A stretch of DNA of 30,233 nucleotides, taken from positions 1-30,233 of the forward strand of contig CAICTM010001388.1 in the NCBI GenBank assembly GCA_903772945.1. Reading direction: 5' to 3'. The notes under the pieces were generated by a model. The model searched no databases. It was not told where the DNA came from and saw nothing but the letters and a program-made list of their open reading frames with translations. Position 1 is the first letter of the stretch. Every line of letters begins with the position of its first letter. Positions 8,958 to 19,831 of the stretch are shown in pieces. The translations under genes and the position numbers were made by a program. The stretch is from Seminavis robusta (taxonomy: Eukaryota; Bacillariophyta; Bacillariophyceae; Naviculales; Naviculaceae).

Positions 8958-11760
8958 TCAGGAAGGAGAGTTGCCTAGACTCCCATTGAGAACGTCAAGG
9001 TATAGCCGCAAGTCGTCAGGGCCTATCCTCAGTAAAATGCGGACAAAGTCATAAACCACAAATGTCATGCTGGCTATGAGCGAGTAGAAGACGATGCGAA
9101 GAGGCAAGCCCACGAAGAAGGTGGCAACTCCATTGCGTTCAAGCATGTTTGCGACAGCTTGTTGCGGTGTTAGCTCTGTGGAGCTTTTCTTCAGCTCAGA
9201 GATGACTGCGTCTGCTGGGTTGCTTACACACGCCGCAGCAGAGCCTCCCAGAATGCCCCCTACCAGACTGACAAGCAGGGATAACTTGATGTCCTCCTGG
9301 GCTGCTGGAAATGCTTCGTAGAGTCGTTCCGTAGATATGTCTGACGGTTGCCAGTGGGTATCGTAGGGTTAGTGGAAATTCAACGCTTGACATGCAGACA
9401 TGCTCCGCGTACTTCCAAATCAGAGACTCACCAAAGATTGTAAACTTTGTCATTGCATAGGGAATATTGCGCACCAGAAAGACAGGAATAGCGTCCGTCA
9501 ACGAGCCAATGCCTTCTTCTTGGAGCATTTTGGTAAACACTTCAATAGAGTTTGGAGCAAAGTCGGGCTGGGCAACTGTCCGAATACGCACCGCCTCAAA
9601 GGGGCAGCTCAACACGGCTCCCAAAGCCGACGCTACTGCTGCTGCGGCCAAAATAATGGGGACTTCAAGATTCAAAGCTTCGACTCCAGCGGCTTCAGTA
9701 AGGTACCGGCGAATGAACTCCGTTGTCACGTACAATACTCCACCTGAAAGGAAATTACCGAGAATAGTGGGTATCCAGCCAGTAAAAAAGGTTGAAAGCC
9801 CATCCTCTTGGGCAATATTCTGAAAGGCCGTGGCAATATTGGGGTTTTTGTCTGGAGCTGTCTGGAGCCGAGTTTTGGCGACGTCCAGTGGAGTCAGTGC
9901 GAGGTGCACAGCGGAGGCACACGTAGCTCCCGACAAGCTAAACCGAAGGTAAGCTGATAAGTCAAGCTCTCTGTCTCGTTCAATTGGCGCTCTGCCGCGT
10001 GGTCCAAACTCTGTACCAATGATTCGGCTGGAACCCTGCTGTAGAAAGGCTGGATACTTCTTCATATACTCGGTGTCCATGGCCAGAGCATATCTTTTGG
10101 CAGAAGAGTCGTATTCCAAGCCCACTCCTGCGGGAAGCATTCGTAGCAGTTCTGCAGAGGATGACGCCCGCCCAGTCCAGAATGGAAGCCGAGGGGCCGC
10201 TGCGCCACTATCAATACCACTCACTGCACCAGACCCTTGTTGCAGATTGTAGCGCTTTTCAAAATTCGACTCTTGATCTCTCAGCTCCTTCGTATCATCA
10301 TCTTTTCGAAAAGAAGTGAAAGAACTTTTCTCTGCCACGGGATAGGTCAACCCGATTAGAACGGGTTCTGCTGAACTGCCCTTGTTCTTGCTGATATTTT
10401 CAGGGAAAGGTGTGAGATAGACTTTGGTTGGTTTTTCCACCGCGTACCCGGATCCTTCTCTGGTAACATCTATTCGGGAAATAGCCATGTTCAGCACGGG
10501 AGCCACCACTGCCGGTTCTCCGTCTGTGGGCACTACCACAATTTCAATGGGATCCTTGTCTGTGTACCCAGAACCTGTATCTATGATACGAAGACTCTCC
10601 ACTTGGCCCTTGACAATCTTTGCTTGGACCTTGGCTGTAATGCCACCTTCAGTAGGAGGCGGTGACACAGTCACAATAGCAGGACTGCTGTAGCCACTGC
10701 CTCCATTCACAATATCGAGTCGCAAGAGATTTCCGGTTGGCTTGAGAACAACGCGACCTTCAGCTACTTGGAAACTGTCACCTGCTTGGGGTGGATTAAA
10801 AGTCACAATGGGTTCCCTTCCCAGTTCGAATCCTTGCATTTGAAGAGCATCCTTGTTGAGTTGAACAGACGATACACGCCCATTGTCGACTGCTGCCAGT
10901 AGCTTTGTAATTTCTTTTGTGGGTTGATTGACTTCCATCAGACCAAACAGAAGAGCAATTTGCCTTCTAGCTGCTCTGGCAACCCGGCGTTCACTAGCCT
11001 TACTGTCATCGATATTTTTGTCAGGGATAGTTCCATACTTCTGAACCAAGTCTTGCAATAACTGCTTTGGGCCATCCGATCCTTGGTTGTACTGTCTCAA
11101 GCCCAATTCCACAGAAGCTGAAAAGGCTGCAAACTGATCCAGACGAATGCGTTCCACTTCTGCACTAGTCGCCGTTTGCGGAATGCTAACTCCAGTGAAC
11201 CAATATCGTTGGCAGTTTTGGTCAAAGTTGAGCAGAAACCTTGACAGGTAAGTGACAAAGGCGACATTGTAGCCCACGGTTTCAACATCTGTGACGGTAA
11301 CGCCAGAACGCTTGTTGACTGGATTGGTTTCCCATGGCAGCGGAGGAGTGCTCGCAGACTTGCTGTTGTCAGCTGCAGTGGCCTTTTCCAAGAGCACGGA
11401 ATTGGTCACAATGGCGGCAGCAGCAGCAGCCATGAACACGCGGCGATTCATGGGCTGCAGAGTGCCCACTCTAGTAGTCCGATCCAGTCCATAGCTTGAG
11501 TTTGTCTCTTCTTCCTGAGAGTCATCACTTTGGCTCGACGACTTCGTAGCTTGTAGTCCGGACAAGGAGTTGATGCCCTTGCTGTTGCTGAGAACACCTG
11601 AAATGGCCCATTTCCGCCCCGATGGCGGTGATAGCGACTGTGAGACACCAAGCTTCTTTGTCCAGATGCTGTTTGGGAGAGCTTGAAAGCTAGCTACATG
11701 ACCCCAGCACCCGATGATCAGCAAGATAGACGAAAAGGAGAGATTCATCTTGTCTCTCAA
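8958..11760 (-). CDS. Plastid-targeted GSGY-repeat protein fused to a phosphate-carrier-like SLC25 domain
   Basis: Two exons on the minus strand, 11760-9432 and 9340-8958, with a 91-bp intron (GTGAGT...CAG, CACTAACC branch site). The spliced protein is 903 aa. Residues 1-24 form a signal peptide ending HVAS|F, the Ala-Ser-Phe motif of diatom plastid leaders. A second signal at 104-130 (MNRRVF, Ala-rich core, ATAA) looks like a twin-arginine thylakoid signal. Three IxxxGSGY repeats follow (354-357, 396-399, 436-439). From about 600 on there are three mitochondrial-carrier repeats with signatures PLDVAKTR (624-631), PFEAVRIR (720-727) and NPADAV, the last in exon 2. 'RNIPYAMTKFTIF' and 'PADAV' point to the phosphate carrier (SLC25A3) branch. 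Inferred role: phosphate or related anion transport in a plastid membrane. The N-terminal 480 residues between targeting signal and carrier have unknown function. Met5 is an alternative start. Confidence 0.85.
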
Positions 11761-12103
11761 TTAAGTTCTCCCTTCTTTAATGAGTCCTTTCCACATCTTT
11801 GGTCGATTTCATGCAAAGCATCCAGTATTGTCTCTCCTTATAGAAGTGCCAGTTGTTGATTTTGATTGCATCATCTCGATTGGATCATTCATCTCGGCTG
11901 AGTGGACGCTTTGGGCACGCCTCATCACGCATCCCTTTCAAAAAATGGATCTTCCAAAGGAAGTTCTTGGAAGCAGCAAGCAAAACCCTAAGCTTATCCC
12001 TAAAGGCTCGACACGAGCTCCCGACGACAACGGCACCTCAACACTCTTTCACTCGATCGTTCGACCACACCACCGGAAAGCAAGACTGCTGTGTTGACAG
12101 ACC
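11761..12103. promoter_or_regulatory. Divergent promoter region between carrier and ankyrin-like genes
   Basis: 343 bp separate two ATGs pointing away from each other, so both promoters must lie here unless leaders are spliced. No clear TATA box or repeated operator is visible. Plus-strand frames that cross it are not convincing. Confidence 0.45.
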
Positions 12104-13711
12104 ATGGAGAACCAAATCATAGCCGTCAACGACCAAGTGAAGCTGCTTCGAGCCGTTTTGCTTCGTTTTGTCGAGTCCGCGGCGCCGCTCGTATTCATTC
12201 GGGAGGCCTGCAAAACCAACAACGATCTTGTCACACACGAAATACTTCTTCGAGCCTGCAAAGGCGGCGCGGCTCCAGGAGCTGTGGCTTTTCTTGCAAA
12301 TGAGATGCCAGAGCTCGTTCAGCAAGAAGATTCGGAAGGCCTCTTGCCCATCAACCACCTCGTCATGTGTGCTCAAGTCGACGAGGACGATGTGAAGGCG
12401 CTTGTGGATATTTTCCCCAAAGGGATCACGCACAAAGAAGAGAACGACCGCATTTCCCCATTGAACCATATCATTGCAACGTTTTCGGCGAAAATGATAC
12501 TCTACTGCTTTCAGAAGTTTCCCCGAGAAGAAGTAAAGCTTACCCTGATTCTGCTGAGCCAAGCCACGGTCGCATCACTGGGGAGCCTTCGTCAAGTTCT
12601 TCGAACCGGTATCGATTGTGGCTGCATGACGGGTATTTCTTTGCTCCTTGATCGGCAACAGATCAAAACAATTCTCATTTCAAATCTTTTTGCCTGGGAG
12701 GAAGGCATCTATGCACAGTTTCTCTCCCGAATCGTTTGCAATGCGGCCGTGGAAGCTTTAGGAATGTCGAATATGGCATCGACACCCAGCAATCTGGCCT
12801 CGACACCCAGAAATCTGGAAACTGTCATGAACGTGGCGAGATCTGGTACATGCGCCTTGAAAGTACTTTTCCTGGACCAGCTTACGTGGTGGAATTTGCT
12901 CGAGGTGGTCCCTTGTATGCACCATCTTCAATTTTTGGGCATCATAGGGGATACTTCCGGAGACTGCTATCAAGCATATTCCCCATTGCTCTGCCGAGTC
13001 TTCGAGGACATCAATTGCAGAATCATACTCTTGGAAATCGAGGACCGACCAGGAAGTTTGGAAGTGATGCTCCCGCTTCTTCGAAGCTTTCAACGTCACA
13101 ACGTTCTCAAGTCATTCACATTCGAGGTTCTATCAAAGGAGAACGAGAGTTCGGAGGACTTTGAAGCGGTATGCGTTGCCCATCTAGCAAACCTTCCACA
13201 CGACCTGGCTGCGCTTCTGAAGGAAGGCAAGAATATGACTCTGCAGGAAGTATCTTTTACGCCAAGTCCACATGCTGGCCTCACTCCAGTCACCGACCTG
13301 CATGCACTCATTACGCTGAATGCATGCGGTAGGTGCCTCAACCCGACCATTCACCAATTTGTCAAGCTCCTCATTCGAGTTTCGTCGAAAAGAATCTCAG
13401 AGGACCAAATTCGTTGGGATGACCCCGTGAACTTCACCTGGGAAGCAAGGTGCCGTGCAATGGGGCAAAAGAAAGACCCGTTGAAGTTTGATTCGGATGC
13501 TGCTGAGACTCAACGTGAGGAAATTGTTGCAGGGATGAACGGTGCCCGCCACGTGAATGCGTACTACCATTGCATTCATGAAAGTCTCCAATGCGACGGA
13601 TTGGGTCTCTTGCAGCAACTCCGTGATTACGCGTCTGCCGACTTAAGAAGGAGCTGTCTGCAAATGGACGTTGCTCGACGTCCCGCGGCAACTGAGGTGG
13701 ATTGTTTGTAA
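12104..13711 (+). CDS. Ankyrin-like repeat protein of unknown function
   Basis: A 535-aa single-exon protein with no signal peptide or membrane segment. The N-terminal 150 residues contain ankyrin-like helical pairs: 'LVTHEILLRACKGGAAPGAVAFLANEMPELV', then 'DSEGLLPINHLV' and 'ENDRISPLNHIIATF'. This is the degenerate ankyrin style common in large diatom protein families. Residues about 240-340 have a leucine-rich, LRR-like character ('LKVLFLDQLTWWNLLEVVP', 'HHLQFLGIIG'). At 12775-12816 a 21-bp imperfect duplication encodes STPSNLA/STPRNLE. The C-terminal 150 residues show nothing I recognise. Likely cytosolic and protein-binding; no more specific role is supported. The ATG is the first of the frame, close to the divergent promoter. 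Confidence 0.75.
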   Translation: MENQIIAVNDQVKLLRAVLLRFVESAAPLVFIREACKTNNDLVTHEILLRACKGGAAPGAVAFLANEMPELVQQEDSEGLLPINHLVMCAQVDEDDVKALVDIFPKGITHKEENDRISPLNHIIATFSAKMILYCFQKFPREEVKLTLILLSQATVASLGSLRQVLRTGIDCGCMTGISLLLDRQQIKTILISNLFAWEEGIYAQFLSRIVCNAAVEALGMSNMASTPSNLASTPRNLETVMNVARSGTCALKVLFLDQLTWWNLLEVVPCMHHLQFLGIIGDTSGDCYQAYSPLLCRVFEDINCRIILLEIEDRPGSLEVMLPLLRSFQRHNVLKSFTFEVLSKENESSEDFEAVCVAHLANLPHDLAALLKEGKNMTLQEVSFTPSPHAGLTPVTDLHALITLNACGRCLNPTIHQFVKLLIRVSSKRISEDQIRWDDPVNFTWEARCRAMGQKKDPLKFDSDAAETQREEIVAGMNGARHVNAYYHCIHESLQCDGLGLLQQLRDYASADLRRSCLQMDVARRPAATEVDCL

Positions 13712-14114
13712 TGCCAGGTTTGACACATAGTGCGCAGTGATAATAGAGTAACTGTAAGATACGTGCACCCTTTCAGCCTCTTGGCGTGCTCCGACGATCG
13801 TTTATACTAGCAACTCAGTACAGCCACAATTGATTTCCTGCCTTGTGTGGTGTGGCTGTCCTTCGCGAGCGATGTCGTCATGATTGATACGGTAGTAGTA
13901 TTCGGTCAAGATGCGAAGAGTACCGGTACCGCAGATGTTACCAAATGTCAATTCTATCATTGTTACCCTGTTTATGTACATGTCGGTACGGCAAGTTTTG
14001 CGTCACCCCACCTTGACGTTATTCATTTCATTTTGTGACGGAGGCGTGCTGGTATCCTACTCTCCTGCCAAAGCCCTTCATTTTCCTTCTGATCCACAAT
14101 CCATCCTTTTTCAT
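13712..14114. other. Convergent 3' region
   Basis: Holds the 3' ends of the ankyrin-like gene (plus) and the kinase gene (minus). No further gene, RNA or repeat is supported. Confidence 0.4.
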
Positions 14115-15731
14115 TCATTCTCGCACAAAGAGCGTCCCTTTGCTACTAATGCTACTTCGAGCACTGGAATGGCTCCATCGACCTCTCGGATGATCTTCGT
14201 CGAGTTCCGAGTCACTGGCCATTGATTCGGTGGCAATGGTCAGTTCCGAAGTGGACGTCTTCTTTTGAAAAATAATCATGGCGGCCGAATCTTCCAAGTT
14301 GGCAGAAGAGTTGTTGTTGTTGGACAAGGATTTCAATTTGGCGGAGAGTCGTTGTTGGTCGTAGTCTTCTTCAATTTCCACTCGTTGTTGCGCTGCTTGT
14401 CCTTGATGTTGCAGAATCTCTTGCACTCGATCACACACCGCCGCCATGCTCAATCGTTGTTGCAAGTTTTGATTCCATGCTTGATGCAACAACGTTTCCA
14501 ATTCCCGTGCTAGCAATCGTGCCGATTCGTCCGTCTGACATTCCGCCGGCCATTGAATCTCCTTTATGCGCGGTCGTCCACCGAGTCGACAGACGAGTTC
14601 TTCGTGCAACTGACACGTAAAGAGGGCGAATGGTTTTATATGACTCAACATTTCGTAGAGCACCATGGCCCAGGAGTAGACGTCTGCTTTGTAATTGTAC
14701 TTTCCGGGTGGATTGAATGTTTCCGGTGCCATATAACGACGTGTGCCACTAGCGGACAGCGAGTAGAGTTTGGATTCGTTCGATGCTGGTTCGTCGAGTT
14801 CCCGTGCCAAACCAAAGTCAAAGAGTTGCAACTTGTATTGCTTCTTGTCGTCACCGTCACCGTCGTTGTCATCATGTGGAGCCGAAGAATCCAGAATGAA
14901 CCCAACATTCTCGGGCTTTAAACTAAAGAAGGATGATGGTGCATGTCAGTCTCTTGTCTATCGTGGTCTCAATCGCAGTCAATTTCGTCCTCAAATCAAG
15001 CAATTTGTGGATACTTACTCTCGATATAGGATTTGATGATCGTGCAAGTACTTGATGGCGTCTGCCATTTGCCAAGCGTACCGTGTTTTGGCCAGAAGGA
15101 GCGACAGGGGCTGCCGTGGTTGTTGTTGCTGTTGTTCACTGCTGCTGTTACTACTACTTTTTCTTCCCGTGGCGTACAGTTTCTTCCAAGTCAACTGAAT
15201 GCGCTGATCGAGTGTTTCCTCCATACTATCGAGCAGTAAAAAGTAATCCCCACCAACGGCTCCCTTGCGTTTGAGGACGGACGTCCCACCCAATGTGAGT
15301 CCTCGCAGTTGTACAATATGAGGATGACGCAATTTGGTCAAGTACATGGCTTCGGTGACCAAATCGGCAATGGCCGACGTCAAGTCCTTGGCAAACTTGC
15401 GATGATGGCGACTGGCAAAGAGTTTGTTTTGAATGTGTTTCATCACGTAGCGGTGTTCCGTGTATGCGTACTCGTTGTCACCAGGAGTGCGATGACGGAT
15501 CCGATCAATGGCATGAACTTGCGAGAAACGTCCTCGGCCCAACAATTCTCCAATCTCCAAGTCTTTGCGTCGATAGAGTGGTAGATCGGCCGTAAAGGGC
15601 AAATCGGCCAACGTACGAGTGCTCACACTGCTCACACTCGGTTGCTCGTCGTGGACCAGACTGCTCACACTCTCATGACTGACGGTTCGAGCGTAGTAGG
15701 GGGAACTCGAGGGCATGGCCGCGGTGGTCAT
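14115..15731 (-). CDS. Protein kinase, TKL/Raf-like serine/threonine type
   Basis: Two exons on the minus strand, 15731-15019 and 14922-14115, with a 96-bp intron (GTAAGT...TTTAG) that interrupts the catalytic Asp codon of the HRD-type motif. The spliced protein is 506 aa. Kinase elements in order: glycine loop GRGRFSQV (65-72), VMKHI lysine (98), alpha-C Glu (E127, LVTEAMYL), YRDLKPEN (236-243, Tyr replacing the usual His), DFG (273-275), RRYMAPE with ADVYSWAMVLYEM. All catalytic residues are present, so an active kinase is expected. The 'ADVYSWAMVLYE' block is typical of tyrosine-kinase-like families. There is a poly-Gln run (199-204) between alpha-D and alpha-E, an Asp-rich insert before DFG, and a Ser-rich tail. 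No membrane segment. Substrate unknown. The N-terminal 50 residues are Ser-rich and probably disordered. Confidence 0.9.
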
Positions 15732-16497
15732 GATGGCTATTATGGGTTGTTTGTTGACGCTGATGCTCCTGACTTTTTGAGAGTTGAACTAACTAACAAA
15801 TCGTCTTGGTAGAAAGAAATTGTTGTGGCAACCACTAGCTAGCTTGCTCTAGCTAGGTGGCTTCGCTTTGATCTTCCAAAGAGCACCGAAACTGCACGGA
15901 GCTCTCTCTGGTTTGGTTGACCTGTTGCTGTTGATTGATAGCTCCAGAAAGCCTTGTCTGCTTTCCTGCCGCTGAGTATTGTTGTTACTATGGTAATACA
16001 GACGCGATTTTCCTTTTTGGCTTGGCTTTTGGTTTTGTTCACTACTCTGAGTACCAGTACTCGCTCTCTTCGGTATTGCTTCTATCAGGGATGAATGCGT
16101 GGCAAGCTCTGTGAACCTTTGCCAAGTCAAGTGAACTCTGTCGCCTGATTGATTCTAGCCAGTTCGTGATGAAGACTGGCAGCTTTGCTTTTGCGCTTTG
16201 GAGATTTGCTTGGAGAGTGTAGAGTTGAGGGAAGACGTGGCTTAGCCGGTCAGCGCGTTCTTCTGCTACTGAAATACATGTAATGATGAGCTAATGATGA
16301 ATGCGAACTGCCTGCCCACTCCACTTTCAATTTCAATGGTTGTGTACAGTAAAGAAAATAATTAGCGCTACAACAGGAGTGGTTTACGGAAAAACAAAGG
16401 TGAAATGGCTACTGTTGCCATGGGAGTTTCAATGGTTCGTCAATCTATTGGACTACTTTTGACTATGCGGCTGTGCTGTTGTTTACTCGGTGTTTAG
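15732..16497. other. Upstream region of the kinase gene
   Basis: Probable promoter and leader of the minus-strand kinase gene. A CTAGCTAGCTTGC stretch with AGCTAGCT at 15837-15844 lies about 105 bp before the kinase ATG. Short open frames here have no protein character. Confidence 0.35.
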
Positions 16498-16899
16498 GCT
16501 TTAATCTTTCACTTCGACTTTGGCACAGACCAACTTGTCGTTCCTATTAATAATTCGGACACTGGCAACGAACAGCTGAGTACACGTCATTTAATAGCAG
16601 GCGCATGCTCAGACGGAAGAAGCGAGCAGAAGGAACGGGAGAGGAAGGCAATAAAAGCGAGAGGTGGCGCACCATTTGGCAAGATCGAGCCTCGTAAGTT
16701 TCAAGGTCACTTCGGAAGAAGAGGTGCAATCAAAATGGGGGGTGAGAGCAAAGATGCCAAGAACAAGATACAAGTGCACCACCATCAACCTTTTCAGAAC
16801 CAACGTATTCCTCTTTCAAGGGGAAGGAGAGCATGTGTGGTGTGTGAATTGGGGGATGGAGCTTCTGCTGCATTATTTCTGCACCTCTTTCAAGCTTAG
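16498..16899 (+). pseudogene. Long open frame without start, possible gene or transposase relic
   Basis: After a TAG at 16495 the frame stays open for 133 codons to TAG 16897-16899. The only ATG (16735) gives 54 aa. The translation is strongly biased: a charged block 'EQKEREERKAIKARGG', then 'GKIEPRKFQGHFGRRG', 'HHHQPFQNQRIPLSRGRR' and 'ACVVCELG'. A basic run leading into C-V-V-C resembles the lead-in to a C-terminal zinc-binding domain in piggyBac-type transposases, but the expected later cysteines are not in this frame. It could be an exon of an unrecognised gene, a degraded element end, or chance. Confidence 0.2.
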
Positions 16900-17405
16900 A
16901 AACCGTCTCGAATGATTCCGAGTCCCAAAGCAATGTTGGGATTCCAAAAACTGCTCAGATTCAGGTTAGGGTTCGAAATAATCACAAATGCTGCATAGCC
17001 AACTAGCCAATCCCACCGGAATCGGTTCCACCGTGTTCTTCAATTTGAGACGCAATTCAAGAATTGGTGAACTCGTCTCAAGAGCATTAGGTACATTACT
17101 CCGGTACCCATATTTATTAAATCTTTGGATTAGAACATTTGCGACCTCGTAAAAACTACCGGGACTACGCTGTATTACCCTCATCCAGCATGGGAGTGAC
17201 AGCGAGTCGAGTCGAGTTCCGCCGCGCCCGCTGTGGGAGTCGGGAGTCGAGTCGAGAGTCGAGTCCTCGGTCAAAGCTCCGCCGTGAAAGTTCGCTGCGC
17301 AGCACGGTCGTCGTTCCGCATCGATGCTGAGAGAGGGTTCAAGGGATAGCCCGTAAATGATACGAAGGAAACAACGGCTTAGGCTGACTGGCTAGAGCTA
17401 GCTAG
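16900..17405. other. Spacer downstream of the amine oxidase gene
   Basis: No gene supported. It contains a GTCGA/GAGTC simple-repeat patch (listed separately) and ends in a run of AGCTAGCT units next to the amine oxidase stop codon. Confidence 0.4.
17203..17271. repeat. GAGTCGA-type simple repeat patch
   Basis: GAGTCGAGTCGAG occurs at the start, and GAGTCGGGAGTCGAGTCGAG plus AGTCGAGTCC at the end, broken by a GC-rich 'CCGCCGCGCCCGC' segment. The unit is a 5-7 bp GTCGA/GAGTC variant, a typical slippage product. Confidence 0.6.
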
Positions 17406-19304
17406 CTAGACATTCGATCGGTTAGCTCCTACTCCCATGAACGGAGTGAAGCCAAACTCTGAAAACGAAACATCACATTCGCTCTTGCCCGTGTCCACAT
17501 CCTTGCCTAATGAATCCATGGCAAACCTGGCACTCCGTTGCCCTGCAAAGAAAGCACCGTGTACGAACTCAGAATGTTCATAACACGATGCTGATCCCGA
17601 AAACTGGACGATCCACTCTCCGAGGGAGTTGCAACCATTATGATCACACCTGGAGGAAAACTCATCCACACCTCCAAAGAATCTTGCAAATTCTGAAAAC
17701 GTCCTGCCAACTTGCCAGTTGCCATATGCTCCATACCCAAAGTCTCTATCCAGGTTTAGTTTTGGGTAGTACGTCGCGATGGGAGTCCCAACAGTGCTGG
17801 TGCCATAGGCACTGCGAAGAGGGTCCAGTAGAGAATCCAACGTTGCTGCTGAGAGCTCCAGCGTGGTTGAATCAATGAGTGCCTCAAAGGCCTCCGTCAT
17901 GAGCTCACATCGGATGATTCCACTTCCTGGTATCTCCACATCCATATCTTGCCAATGGTGACACTGACCTCGTTGGCTAACATCTCGCATAACATAGACA
18001 AACTGCTTGCTATCCCAGAACTTGGTCGAGAACTGATAGAACACCTTGATGTATTGAGCCATTTTGTAAGGATTGGTCGTTTCTGGTGGATAGGCAAGGC
18101 TGGGTCTGTAGATGATCCCATTGCTGTTGTGAACTCCAACGCTGACGGTGTTGATGACACGCTGGGCATAGTATTCAACGAAATCTGTGTTTACGATGGC
18201 CTTGTAGAGTGGTCCTGGTCCACCACAAAAGTTCACATCATAGTTGATGGCTTGGACTTTGGTGTTCAAGCGAATACGGTCCGAGGGCACGTTGTTGGCC
18301 TGGTACGTTTGGACAAGATGCTCGAATCCTCGCTGATCCGTTACCAGATACGGATCACCGCTCTCATACGGAAAGAACCTTTGCGAGGTATCACTCTCCG
18401 CATATTCAAAGTCAACAAAGAGCCACTGGAAGATGTAGTCCATGTTTCCTGATGAGTCGGATGCCACGTTCCAACCGTTTTGGTTCAACAAACCCACGAC
18501 GCCCTTGTCCACAAAGCCTGAGTCCCCAGTGTCTTCAAACTCATTGTCTGCATCCTTTTCCGCCTCACGGAACGCATCGAGGAAAACATCCAGCCTTGCT
18601 TGAGCAGTGGCATCGGCAACTTGAGTACCCTGTCAAAAAGAAAAAGCATCAAGTACCAGCAGAGTTCAATCATCAACAACAGTGCTTTATCAAAGGGAGA
18701 ACCACAATTACCCGTCAGCAACTTACAGTGGTATCATACATTGTAAAGTCTCGATAGTCGTTCTTGAAACTTTGCAAGCCAAGATCGTTAGCCAACTGCC
18801 AAGCTGTAATATAGTCAGTAAAGAATCCAAGTGAGACTGACTGACTGCATTGCAAAGAGCCTTCAGCATGACTGCATGCAACGTACTCGGATAGCTGCTA
18901 TCTTCGTAAAGCCAGTTTGCCCCATCTTCGACCACGAATTGTTTTCCAGCTGCTCCAAAAGTGGTGCTTCGAACTCGACCTCCAATGCGATTGGAGGATT
19001 CCAAAATGATGTAGCTGATATCTGGGTCAATGGCTTTGAGTTCCGCAGCGGCTGCCAACCCTGCCATGCCAGCCCCGACGATTACCACATCATAGAATTC
19101 TTGAGTGACCGTGACTCTGGGCTCTGCAAGGATGTTCTGGATCCTTTGCCAGGCACTTTCCAAAAGCCCGAGTTTCCGATGAGGACCACGGCCACGACGA
19201 ATATTGCTGCTGGATCCTTCACTTTCACCAGTCGTACTGGCAGATCCCTCACACAGGCACAACAATGCGATACATAGTACAATGCTCTTCCACATTGTCA
19301 TCAT
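17406..19304 (-). CDS. Secreted FAD-dependent amine oxidase, polyamine-oxidase-like
   Basis: Three exons on the minus strand: 19304-18887, 18803-18727 and 18629-17406. Introns are 83 bp (GTACGT...CAG) and 97 bp (GTAAGT...CAG). The spliced protein is 572 aa. A signal peptide covers 1-23 (core IVLCIALLCLC). The dinucleotide-binding fold is clear: VVIVGAGMAGLAAAAEL from 73, acidic E102 at the end of beta-2, then RIGGRVRS (106-113) and 'DGANWLYED'. The C-terminal flavin-amine-oxidase signature is 'EFVHGAFFAGQRSARFAM'. The family oxidises polyamines or other amines, producing an aldehyde, an amine and H2O2; the signal peptide places it in the secretory path, wall or a vacuole. The first exon-intron junction was chosen because GTACGT at phase 1 gives an uninterrupted 'SSYPTWQLANDLGL'. 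The stop codon TAG falls inside an AGCTAGCTAGCT run. Confidence 0.88.
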
Positions 19305-19831
19305 CTTTCACTGAGCTCTGATCTTTATATTGCCTTCTTTCCAACCAGCCACTACACTACTAGTGAGCAAGTAGAGTGGGCAAGTATGATTATTTCATCA
19401 TGTATGTGAAGATCCATTGGCGGCAGTTGCTTGGATGATACCCGAATGCTAGAATGAATGAGCCCTCTGGAAGCCACCGGAACATGACAGCATGCATTCA
19501 TCAACATGGATTTATCCCACCATTGGCGTTAATTTTTCACAATACATGTGGCACCATGATGCCTACATGTTGGCATCCGTTAGGGTGGCTTGAGCTATGG
19601 GAGGCCATTGTTGGTATTTCATCATTGCTGTGATCAGTGACTTTAGTGGAGGAAACGGCGAAAAATGAGGTATCGCCTGACTCTCTATTCCCCTGCAGAG
19701 CTGATAAATAAAGTGTTTACAAGATGAAGGGTATCTTTGAGACTCTTATCTTTCGCACCCAAATGTCTCTCGATGACCATAATCTGCCTCCGAGAGGCAA
19801 GAGCAGGATCAAAGAATAGTGAGAAAGAATC
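19305..19831. promoter_or_regulatory. Divergent region between amine oxidase and CRAL-TRIO genes
   Basis: 527 bp between two ATGs pointing away from each other; both promoters are expected here. TATAAAG on the minus strand near 19323-19329 is too close to the amine oxidase ATG to be a usual TATA box. No other signal recognised. Confidence 0.35.

Noticed and set aside
12038..12562. 174-codon minus-strand frame
   Set aside because: Antisense to the start of the ankyrin-like gene, which has the better protein pattern.
18723..18886. Reading straight through to a shorter 193-aa amine oxidase
   Set aside because: The read-through frame loses family similarity after SSYPS; removing the 83-bp GTACGT...CAG intron restores it and links to downstream exons.
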